NCBI GenBank assembly: GCA_964572965.1 | Contig: CAZNHL010000111.1 | Location: 1 to 9,383, forward strand | DNA from: CAZNHL01 sp964572965 | GTDB lineage: Bacteria; Bacteroidota; Bacteroidia; Cytophagales; UBA9547 | DNA length: 9,383 bases | Reading direction: 5' to 3' | In this document: one piece after another, positions 1-8,700 of the stretch | Layout of the letters: each line of letters starts with the position of its first letter | Numbering within the stretch: position 1 is the stretch's first letter | Made by a program: the position numbers and the translations under genes | The notes under the pieces: generated by a model | The model's input: the letters and a program-made list of their open reading frames with translations, nothing else | What the model was told of the DNA's origin: nothing | The model's database searches: none

Positions 1-59
1 TCGTTCGTATAACCGGTGCTGACCGTACATATTTAGATAAATTGGTGTTGATTAAGTAA
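1..59 (+). CDS. 3' end of an upstream gene: probable T9SS type A C-terminal sorting domain (partial)
   Basis: Only the last 18 complete codons and the TAA stop (57-59) are in the window, read in the frame starting at position 3. The residues are VRITGADRTYLDKLVLIK. A 'YxVxIxGxxxxxxxKLVLIK-stop' ending is typical of the last two beta strands of T9SS type A sorting domains in Bacteroidota, which direct secreted proteins through the type IX machinery to the cell surface. The other two forward frames hit stops within 30 bases, and a terminator follows directly, which supports a real gene end here. The rest of the protein lies outside the window, so its function is unknown. The sorting-domain call rests on a short C-terminal pattern and is moderately sure; that a plus-strand gene ends here is more secure. 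Confidence 0.6.
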   Translation, partial: VRITGADRTYLDKLVLIK

Positions 60-81
60 TTTATCTGTTGGAAGTTTTTGT

Positions 82-127
82 AAACAAAAGCCCGTCGCCC
101 TTTTAGTAGAGATGGGCTTTTGTTTTT
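82..127 (+). terminator. Rho-independent terminator after the upstream gene
   Basis: Arms AAACAAAAGCCC (82-93) and GGGCTTTTGTTT (114-125) are perfect inverted complements over 12 bp. Three more pairs (94-96 with 111-113, one of them G-T) extend the stem to 15 bp around a 14-nt loop. The right arm runs into a short T tract. It lies 22 bases after the TAA of the upstream gene. The A-rich left arm means it might also stop transcription from the right. It separates the upstream gene from the giant gene, so the two are probably not one operon. Confidence 0.85.
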
Positions 128-164
128 ATAAAAGCTATGAGCCACGGTTTATTTTATAATAAGT

Positions 165-198
165 TTTGGCTATTTAATTCAAAAGGTTATTATATTTG
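165..198 (+). promoter_or_regulatory. Bacteroidota-type promoter for the giant gene (-33 TTTG, -7 TATATTTG)
   Basis: TTTG at 165-168 and TATATTTG at 191-198 are separated by 22 nt. This fits the known Bacteroidota sigma-ABfr pattern of a TTTG-like -33 box, a spacer near 20 nt and a -7 box TAnnTTTG. Transcription would begin around 203-206, giving a leader of about 100 nt before the ATG at 308. The site sits between the terminator and the gene, where a promoter is expected. It was found by eye; the start point is not proven. Confidence 0.6.
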
Positions 199-225
199 TT
201 AAAGAGTTGATTTTGTATACAATTT

Positions 226-270
226 CCGGGTGTTTACCTGGCTAAAAATGGCATTAGGGACTTTAATCCC
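226..270 (+). other. 5' leader with two short hairpins
   Basis: CCGGGT (226-231) and ACCTGG (236-241) can form a 6-bp stem with one G-T pair and a GTTT loop. GGGA (257-260) and TCCC (267-270) can form a 4-bp stem with a 6-nt loop. Both fall in the predicted untranslated leader. They are small and could arise by chance. I recognise no riboswitch or leader-peptide pattern. The start region around 290-307 is A/T-rich with no GGAGG-like ribosome site, as is usual in Bacteroidota. Confidence 0.2.
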
Positions 271-307
271 ATTATTATCTGTAGCATAATATATATAAAC
301 AATCACT

Positions 308-373
308 ATGTCAAACTTTACTAAGTATCTGGTACTTATAGTTTGTTTCTTTTCTGCAAGTATTTCATATGGC
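308..373 (+). other. Sec signal peptide coding segment
   Basis: The first 22 residues are MSNFTKYLVLIVCFFSASIS followed by YG. They show a short polar start with one Lys, a hydrophobic core (YLVLIVCFF), and a small-residue region ending Ser-Tyr-Gly before Gln. Cleavage is expected around residue 22/23. A single Cys lies inside the core, not in a lipobox position, so a lipoprotein is unlikely. Sec export is the first step required for T9SS cargo, matching the proposed surface location. Confidence 0.8.
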
Positions 374-1183
374 CAAATCAATGGAGATTATAGGTCTAAA
401 ACAGGTACTAATCTTGCCTGGAATACAGCAACTAACTGGGAAATTTATGACGCCTCTTTATTGCCCGGAAATCCTTGGAAAGCAACAACTCAATGGCCGG
501 GTCAGACGGCATTTACCAGCCCCGCATCAAACACCGTAACAATCCAGTCAGGTTCTGCAGTTAATACAGTGGTTGCTTTAACAGCTAATACAATTCCGAA
601 TCTGGTAATTAACGGAACACTAACTGCAAACTTTAATGGTGGTGTAACAGCTACTGCGGTAACGGTGGCTAGTGGAGGTGTTTTAACTGTGAGCAGCAGT
701 ACTACTACTCTTAACTTTACTACCTACAATGTTGCAGGTACACATAATGGGGCAGGTAATACGGTTTTTAATACAGGTAATCTGAATGTTTCAGGGTTAT
801 TTAGACCTACTGGTACTGTAACTTTTAATACCGGATCTTCCTTAAATACATCAGGTACATTTAATCCTTTGGGTGCATGTACATTTGCAGCTAATAGTGT
901 CATTGGTGGTGCGGGTTCTATCGTTTTTGGCAGTTCTGTCACCATTAACAATGATATTATTGTAACAAATCAAACGACGATTACCATTTCCGGTAACCTG
1001 GTCGGATCTAATGCCAATTCAGAATTTATCAATAGCCTGGGGAGTTCTGTATTGAATTATATGGGAGCAGGCGCACCCATGGCAACAGGAAAGTTGACGG
1101 CGACGGTTATCGGCAACACGATCAATTATAGCGGAGACCGCGATCAAACCATAAAGTCAGCAATTTACTATAATCTAAAATAG
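308..1183 (+). CDS. N-terminal part of a giant secreted repeat protein (putative adhesin), cut short by a frameshift
   Basis: This 291-codon frame starts at ATG 308, just before a clear signal peptide, and ends at TAG 1181-1183. After the signal peptide comes a cap-like segment (about residues 23-80) with spaced Trp residues (LAWNTATNWE, then a WPG), a pattern often found at the start of large Bacteroidota surface proteins. It is followed by short beta-strand repeats rich in Thr, Asn, Gly and Val (NLVINGTLT, TVASGGVLTV, NLNVSGLFRPTGTVTF), as in beta-helix or filamentous-haemagglutinin-like folds. The stop is almost certainly not the true end: residues 211-291 match residues encoded at 1969-2211 without gaps, and that second copy reads on, as does the sequence after 1180 in the next frame. 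A stop inside a repeat, with no terminator after it, argues for a frameshifted gene and not a separate short protein. Role as a surface adhesin is inferred from composition and architecture. Confidence 0.85.
   Translation: MSNFTKYLVLIVCFFSASISYGQINGDYRSKTGTNLAWNTATNWEIYDASLLPGNPWKATTQWPGQTAFTSPASNTVTIQSGSAVNTVVALTANTIPNLVINGTLTANFNGGVTATAVTVASGGVLTVSSSTTTLNFTTYNVAGTHNGAGNTVFNTGNLNVSGLFRPTGTVTFNTGSSLNTSGTFNPLGACTFAANSVIGGAGSIVFGSSVTINNDIIVTNQTTITISGNLVGSNANSEFINSLGSSVLNYMGAGAPMATGKLTATVIGNTINYSGDRDQTIKSAIYYNLK
938..1180 (+). repeat. 81-residue beta-rich segment, copy 1 (ends at the frameshift)
   Basis: The segment begins VTINND and ends DQTIKSAIYYNLK. It aligns without gaps to the segment at 1969-2211, with about 42 of 81 residues identical by hand count. 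Shared landmarks include NQT, SVLN, APM.TG, GNT.NY and DQTIK...YYNL. The spacing between the copies is 1,031 nt in the sequence as given, or 1,032 nt (344 codons) if the missing base is restored. It probably marks the end of one beta-helical block. The frame breaks immediately after this copy. Confidence 0.8.
1175..1183 (+). other. Single-base frameshift at an A4 run, creating an in-frame TAG
   Basis: The local sequence is CTAAAATAG. In the upstream frame it reads Leu-Lys-stop. With one more A it would read CTA AAA ATA GAG (Leu-Lys-Ile-Glu) and continue as GILTVWRTKSL, which matches NGVITVQRTKTL in the intact second copy at 2215-2250. The downstream frame then stays open to the right edge. 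A missing base in a homopolymer (sequencing or assembly error) is the simplest explanation. A true mutation, or a -1 slip of tRNA-Lys on A-AAA next to the stop, would give the same joined product. Confidence 0.85.
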
Positions 1184-2750
1184 AGGGTATACTTACTGTC
1201 TGGAGGACAAAATCTCTTGGAGGTGATGTTACTGCTAATACTTTGACTGTTGATGGTACAAGCGCTACAATTTATAATAGACTTTCTTTAGGGACAAGTA
1301 ATCTTACTGTGAATGGTGCTACTACGGTAACGGCTAATGGCAGAATAATTTCCGGTAATAATACAACTGTTTTTACAGGGGTATTTTCTAATGCGGGTAA
1401 TGTGAGTCTCGGGAATGCGAGCAATACATTTTCAAATACTTTTGATAATACAGGGACATATACACAAGGATCCGGTACTTACCTTTATTCCGGTGCTGTA
1501 ACTAACTCGGGTAGTTTTACTGGTTCTGCAACAGCAGTTTCAATTACCTTTGCCGGTACTTTTAATAATACAGGTACTTATACAGCCAACGCTGGTACTT
1601 ATGCTTATATAGGTGCAGTAACCAATAGTGGAACAGCGAATTTAAGTAGTGTCAGTACGTTTTCAAGTACATTAGCCATAATATCTGGAGCAACTTTTAC
1701 TGCTTCGGGAAGATGTACGCTGAACGGAGCTCTTAATAATAGTGGTACTGCAACTTTCAGTTTTTCAGGTACAGCACCAAGTACTGTTAATATGTTTAAC
1801 GGTACTGTCAACGCTCTTGGAGGAACTCTGACAATAAGTGGTAATAACAGTACTTTTAATAATAATATTGCTGTTGCTTCCGGTGCCACCTTTAATGCTA
1901 CTGCTAACCCGTCTATTATCGGTTCTAACCTGGGCATAACAGGCGCAGGGTCAATTACTTTCAATACCGTTACTGTTAATTCTGCTGTTGTTTTTGATAA
2001 TCAGACTGCCATCACCATTACTGGTACGCTGAATGGTGTTTCATCTAGTTCAGAATATAAAAACAGTCTTGCTGCTTCTGTGTTGAATTTTCAGTCTACA
2101 GCTGCTCCTATGACAACGGGGATTTTTACAGCAGTGGCCACAGGAAACACTGTTAACTATAACAGAAACGGAGATCAGACAATAAAGGGTACTGTTTACT
2201 ACAATTTGAATGTAAATGGAGTTATTACAGTTCAAAGAACTAAGACATTAGAAAGCAATGTCACAACGACGGTTAATGGTAGCTTTGTAATAGGAGGGGA
2301 AAGTGCATATAACTATGATGTCAATTTGAATCAGGGTAGCCTGACTGTTAATGGAACAACTACAATACTTGCAACAGGAAGGCTTTATGATAACAATGGA
2401 GCGGGCACGAATTTGTTTGTGGGCGCAGTAGTTAACCAGGGAGCCTGGGGGGCAGCAGCTACAGGATTTTCCAGTCAGACTATTTTTGAAGGAGGATTGA
2501 CGAATAATGGTTCATTTGTATCCGGGACAGGCGTTTATATTTTCAGGGCTAACTCTCAAAGTATTTCGGGAGTACCTGCAATACAAAATGTGACTATTGG
2601 CCAGCCTTCAGATGCTTTGAATAATTACTATACTTTAACAGATTCAGACTTAACTATTTCAGGAAATCTGATTTTTGTCAAAGGGGTTTTAACTACAGGG
2701 AGTAATACAGTGATCATGACGAATACTGGATCCGGAACTTTGTCTGGATT
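1180..2750 (+). repeat. Beta-strand repeat zone (beta-helix or haemagglutinin-like)
   Basis: The encoded protein consists of short degenerate repeats of roughly 15-25 residues with the pattern 'F-x-N-T/S-G-T-Y/F-T-x-x-x-G-T' and 'G-x-L-T-V/I-x-G'. Examples are TFDNTGTYTQGSGTYLYSGA (1438-1497), which is echoed by TFNNTGTYTANAGTYAYIGA (1558-1617), and ALNNSGTATFSFSGT (1729-1773). The two longer matches share most residues and lie 120 nt apart. Nearly every strand alternates small polar and hydrophobic residues with almost no charge, as in right-handed beta helices of large adhesins. No ligand-binding site can be read from it. The fold assignment is by pattern only. Confidence 0.6.
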
Positions 2751-5700
2751 TGGTGCGGCGACCGGCTGGGTAAATGGTAACCTTCGAAGAAATTATTCAG
2801 GAGGTAATCAGACAAGAACTTTTGCTGTCGGAACGTCTTCCGTTTATGCAGGTGTAGACTTGGGCGCGTCTAATATCTCGACTGCCGGTTACGTAACTGC
2901 CCGTACAGATGACGGGGATGCTGTTGGTTTTAATAGTCCTTGTTTAAATGTAGACAGGAGTGTTAACAGGACCTGGACACTTACAGCTAATACACTGGTG
3001 CTTGCTTCAACCAATTTGTACACTGTCACAGCTAATTTTGTGGCCACAGATTTAGATGCGGGAACTAACACTGCTAATTTAACAGGGCTAGTCTATAATG
3101 GAACAAGATGGATATATACCAATCCGGGTACCAGAAATACTACCAATACTCAGGTTAATAATTTTACAAGTTTGGGCATACTGCAATTAGCAGAACCTGG
3201 CACAGTGCCAGCACTGGTTAGTCCTGGTGTGTTTGGTGATAATCAATGGAATGTTTATACCTATAATGCAAACAATGCCACTAATTATGTAGGGTACTAT
3301 ACAGATACAACGTTAAGCCTGATCACTACTAACTCGTTTACCAATACGCAGACACCACAATATGCCAGCACCTATCTGGGTTGTGGTGTAGCTGTGAATA
3401 ACTTTTTTACAAGTGCAAAACGTACAAATTTTGCTTCGGGTTATTACCAGATTGGAGTTTCGACAACAGAGCCATTTTCATTGATAATTAACGGAGCTGC
3501 AATTATCAGTGGGAATGGTCTTACAAATACGAATGTTTGGACAGGTCAATTGACTTCTATAGATCAAGTAGAATATCAATGGACGGGAAATGTATTGCCT
3601 AATTCTTCATCACTTACAATTACTCCGGTTATTAATCCTGCTGCATTGGATGCAGGTTTAATTGAGGGTAGCCAGAAACTTTGTTCCGGTCAGATTCCTC
3701 AGAGCAGTTTCTCTTCAACAACAGCGGGAACATCTGGTTGTACGTTTGGCGGAAAAACCATACCTGCGGTAAATAGCTATCAGTGGCAATATTCTCCGGA
3801 CAGTTTATCCTGGACAAATATTACAGGGGCAACTTCTGCGACTTACAACGTTGGAACAGCTGTCAATGCTGATAGTTATTACAGAAGAGGGATTACAGAT
3901 GATTGTAACCGGTTAGTTTATTCAAATGTTGTTTCTGTAAAAATTGATAACGGCGTTTATGGTGATCCGACAGAATATGGTAATAATGTTTGGAATGTTT
4001 ACTCTTATAAAAGCAATAATTACACAAACTATGCCGGCTATTATGTGGAGAATAATTTGAGTTTTGCTACTACAAACCGGTTCACAACTACACAAAGCCC
4101 TTCATTTGCATCCGGGTATCAGGGATGTCAGATTCAAAATACTTATTATTCGTCTATTTATAAGCGACAAGGGTTTCCGGCAGGAACGCCTGCTTACCAA
4201 ATAGATATTTCTTCAAGGGATGATGGAGCAACTTTGATTATTAATGGAACAACAATAGCTACTTGGGGATGTTGTAATGCTATAAGTAATGTTTGGACTG
4301 GTCCCTTAGATGCAGATTCTTATGTTGAGTGGAGATGGTATGGGAACGCAGGAAGTAATTCTTCTGGTCTTACATTTACACCAGTTACTCCAACACCATT
4401 ATTGGGCGGTTCAATAGGGAGTGATCAGATTATATGTGCCGGTGATAATCCCAACCCATTTACAAATGTAAGTTCTCCGTCTGGCGGGTGCAGCATAAGT
4501 TATTATAAATGGCAATATTCAACAACAGGCAGTGCTCCATGGACAGATATTGCTTCTTCTAATAGCGCTACTTTGACTTATCCGCAAAGTATTTATGTAA
4601 ATACGTGGTTCAGAAGAATAGCATATGATGTTTGTGGAAATAGCGCAAATTCTGCTGCCATTTCTGTAACTATTAATAATTCGGCTCCTGTTCCGTCTGA
4701 AGAATTCGGTAACGGTACTTGGAACTTCTCTATGTATGATGATCAGGCATTTGGTACTTATGTTGGTTATGGTACACAAACAGGTACAACCTCGGGAGTA
4801 AACAAGTATTCTTTCAGAAGTATAGATTATTATCCTTCTACGTCATGGCCTTCATCAATGACGGGTTATCAGGGGTGTCAGCAAATAGCTAATAATTATT
4901 CAATAAAAATAAAGCGCACAAATTTCGACGAGAGCTATTATCAGATAGATATTCCTTGTTGGGATGATGACGTGTATTTGTTTATCAATGGAGTTCAGCA
5001 ACTTTTTTCTCCTTATGTTGCAGGTTGTGGCACTCCTTTGAATAATGTTTGGGTGGGTAAATTAACTGCAACATCAACAGTTGAGTTCAGAAATGTTAAT
5101 TATGGTGGTGTTGGTCAAATACAGGTACGGTTTACCGATTTAGGCCCGACCGCTCCAAATTCATTGGTGCCAGGTACGATTTCTGCATTCCCGTCAACAT
5201 TCTGTAGTTCAAGCTTACCGACCATTAATTCTGTTACGCCTGCCAGTGGAGGTTGTACTCCTGTTTATCAATGGCAATCTTCTTTAACGGGTAGTGAGCC
5301 CTGGACAGATATTTATGGTGCTACCAGCGCTGCATTTACTGCAAGTAGTCCGCTTACAAGCTCTGCTTACTTCAGGCGTAAAGCCACTGATAATTGCGGA
5401 AATGCTGCAGTTACTACCGCTTCCGTATTGTTAACATTGAATAATACTATTCCTGGTACACCCGGAATAGCGGGAAATGGTTTCTGGAATGCATATGTAT
5501 ATAGTGCAACAAATTACAGTAACTATAATGGGTATTATACCGATACGACCGTTAATTTAGATACAAGGGTCATTTATACGAGTGCTGGTTCTCCTTCTAA
5601 TGCAAGTAATTATCAGGGTTGCCTGGTTAACAATACAAACTATTCTGTGAGGTTTATCAGGACTAATCTGAAACCTGGAACTTATCGTATTGATATTCCT

Positions 5701-8700
5701 TATCATGACGATGGCGTTGCTTTATTTATAGATAATGTTCAGGTATATCTTAATAATGCATGCTGTACATCAGAAACAAATGTCTGGACAGGTACAATTA
5801 CCGCTTCTACTGTTGTTGAGGTGAGATTCTTCAATAACGGAGGCCCTGGTGGCTTGAATATAACTTTGACACCTGTTACGCCGGCAACATCTGTAGCGCC
5901 AGGCTCAATAGGTGCCAGTCAAACAATATGTAATGGGGCTATACCGTCAACCTTTACTGAACAGTCTGTAGCTGTAAGCTCTTGTTATGTATATTACCAA
6001 TGGCAGAAATCTACTGATAATGTAACATTCACGAATATCTCAGGAGCCACGGCTAATACTTATTCAGAAACTGCTGCTTTAACACAAAATGCTTATTACA
6101 GAAGAATGTCTAAGGATGCTTGTGGTAATACAGCTAACTCAAATGTTGTAACCGTTACCGTAAATTCGGTATTGGCGGCAGGGACTATCGGTTCTGATCA
6201 GTCTGTTTGTAATGGTTTTGCTGCAGCTATGACTAATCAGACGCTGGCAACCGGAGGCAATGGTTTATACAATTATCAGTGGCAGTCTTCTACTGATAAT
6301 GTAACATTTACTAATATTCCGGGAGCTACAAATGCAAACTATACTTCTGGTGGATTGACAGTCAATACCTGGTTCAGAAGAAATGTAACGGCCTGTGGTA
6401 CCGTTTCCAGTAATGTAGTTGCTGTAACTATAAGCCCTGCAACAGCAGTAACAAATTCTCCGGTAAGTGGCTCTGTTTGTCCCGGAGCTAATATAGCTTT
6501 CAGTGCAACTGCTGTAGGTAAGGGGTTAACTTATCAGTGGCAAATCTCTACTAATAATGGTTCTACCTGGAATAGTGTTCCTAACGCAGGTGTATACTCA
6601 AATGCTACTACTTCTACACTGAATATTACAGGTGCAGTATCGGGTATGGCCGGTTATCAGTATCGTGTAGTTGTAACATCGGGTGCCGGTTGTACCCCAA
6701 CTACTGCAACTTCTGCTGTGGCTACTCTTACAATAGGTAAGTCAGTTATTACTACGCAACCTACTAATAACTCTATATGTACAGGGTCAAATACAAGCTT
6801 TACTGTAGTCGGTTCAGGTTCTTCATTGAGCTATAAATGGCAGTTGTCTACAAATGGAGGAACAAGTTATACAGACCTGACCAATACAACTCCTTATAGT
6901 AATGTTCAGACCAATACATTGACAATTACTAATGCTACAGTGTCAATGAGTACTTATAGGTATCGCGTCATTATTAGTTCCGGATGCGGGACAGATACTA
7001 CAGCTTCCGCCAGATCGCAAGGTATTTTAACTGTTAATAATGTAATTGCAAATAATACTGTAACTCCGGCAGCAGCAGGTGTCTGTTCCGGAACAGCTAC
7101 TACCATAACAGCTACCGGGCCTTCGGGCGGGGCAGGCGCTGGTTCATATAGTTACCAATGGCAATCTTCTGCTGATAATACAACATTTAATGATATTTCG
7201 GGAGGGACAAATGCTACACCTCAGGCAACAGGGAACCTGACAAGTCCTGCTTACTTCCGGAGGGTTGTTAAGTCAGGTGGCTGTACTAATACAAGTTCAT
7301 CTGTTGTGGTTAATATTATTCAGCCGGTTTCTATTACTACTGTACCTGCAGGAGCAAGTGTATGTCCTGGAGAGCCGGTATCTTTTAGTGTAGCTGCCAG
7401 CGGGGCAATTCTTGGTTATCAATGGCAAGTCTCAACCAATAGCGGAGCTTCATATACTGATTTAACTAATACGGCACCTTATTCTGATGTTACTACATCA
7501 ACTTTAAATATCAGCAGTGCAACTGTAGGTATGGATAATTTCCGGTATAAAATTAAGGTTATCGGGACTTGTGGTACTGTAACTACTCCGACTCCTGCCG
7601 GCGGAGCTACTTTAAGCACTAATGGAACGGTAACAATTCTTACCCCTCCAGCAAATGCGACTTCTTGTAGCGGCAGAAATATTGCTATCAGTACTGCAGC
7701 AACAGGTTTGAACCTGACCTATAAATGGCAAGTAGATAATGGTGGCGGTTTTGCAGATATTTTAACAAGCTATAATGGTTTGTATACAAATTTCTCTACA
7801 AACAGTTTGACAATTAATAGCGCTACCAATGTTATGAGCGGGTACAAGTATAGGGTAATTGTATCAAGCAGTTGTGGAGCTCCTGTTATTTCTAATCAAG
7901 CTACTATTACAGTTTATCCTTCAATTTCATCGAATACAGTTAGCCCAACTCAAACTATTTGTGCCGGAGATATACCTGCCCAATTGGTAGGGTCTACACC
8001 TCTCGGTGGAGGTGCGACAACTCCTGTAGCTTTTACTTATCTATGGCAAAGCAGTTTGGATAATGCTGCCTGGAGTACAGCGTCAGGCGCTTCAGGTAAT
8101 ATCAACTATAGTCCTGGTGCTTTAACGCAGGATACTTATTACAGACGTGTCGTTAATGCAGGTAACTGTAATGCGAATACAACTCCTGTTGTTATAAAAA
8201 TAACTGTTAATCCCGCAACGGTTATCACAACAGGGCCATCTAATTTCTCGGCTTGTCAGGGGACAAATACCTCGGTTTCAATAGCTGCTTCAGGTGGAGC
8301 CTTGTCGTATCAGTGGCAGGTATCCACGAATAACGGCGCTACATGGGCTAATGTGTCAGGAGTTAACCATCAAAATGGAACAACTGCTACGTTGTCTGTA
8401 TCAAATACACCGGCAAGCTTTAACGGATATAAGTATCGTTGTATAGTTAGTGGTAACTGTAATCCTCCGTCAGATACAAGTAATGTAGCAACTCTATCAG
8501 TTGGTACTGCTCCTGTATTTACCTCTAATCCGCCGAATCGCACAGTATGTGAGGGGGTAGGGACAACATACCCTGTTACTGCTACTGCAATAGGAGCAAT
8601 AACTTATAGCTGGTATTATTCAGCGTCAGGAGGTCCTAATACCCTTATCAGCGACAATAGCACGTTTACCGGTAGCACTACAAATATTTTATCGGTGGCG

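Noticed and set aside
155..160. TATAAT as a classic sigma-70 -10 box
   Set aside because: Bacteroidota use the TAnnTTTG box, and a well-spaced TTTG/TATATTTG pair lies just downstream; TATAAT is common by chance in this AT-rich spacer.
226..241. Leader hairpin as a riboswitch or attenuator
   Set aside because: The stem is only 6 bp with no T tract and no conserved ligand-binding core, so it is listed only as a weak structure.
1200..1219. GGAGG at 1202-1206 followed by TTG at 1217 as a re-initiation site for the downstream fragment
   Set aside because: The TTG is not in the long open frame, the purine run is explained by Trp-Arg and Gly codons of the protein, and Bacteroidota rarely depend on such sites.
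1792..1800. ATG at 1792 as the true start of a separate large gene
   Set aside because: It lies within a beta-strand repeat, has no signal peptide after it and no promoter before it, and the same frame is clearly coding back to 1180.
1605..1964. Minus-strand open frame of 119 codons, and several shorter ones along the window
   Set aside because: They lie opposite the real gene, are low-complexity reflections of its Thr/Gly/Asn repeats, and show no recognisable domain or start signal.
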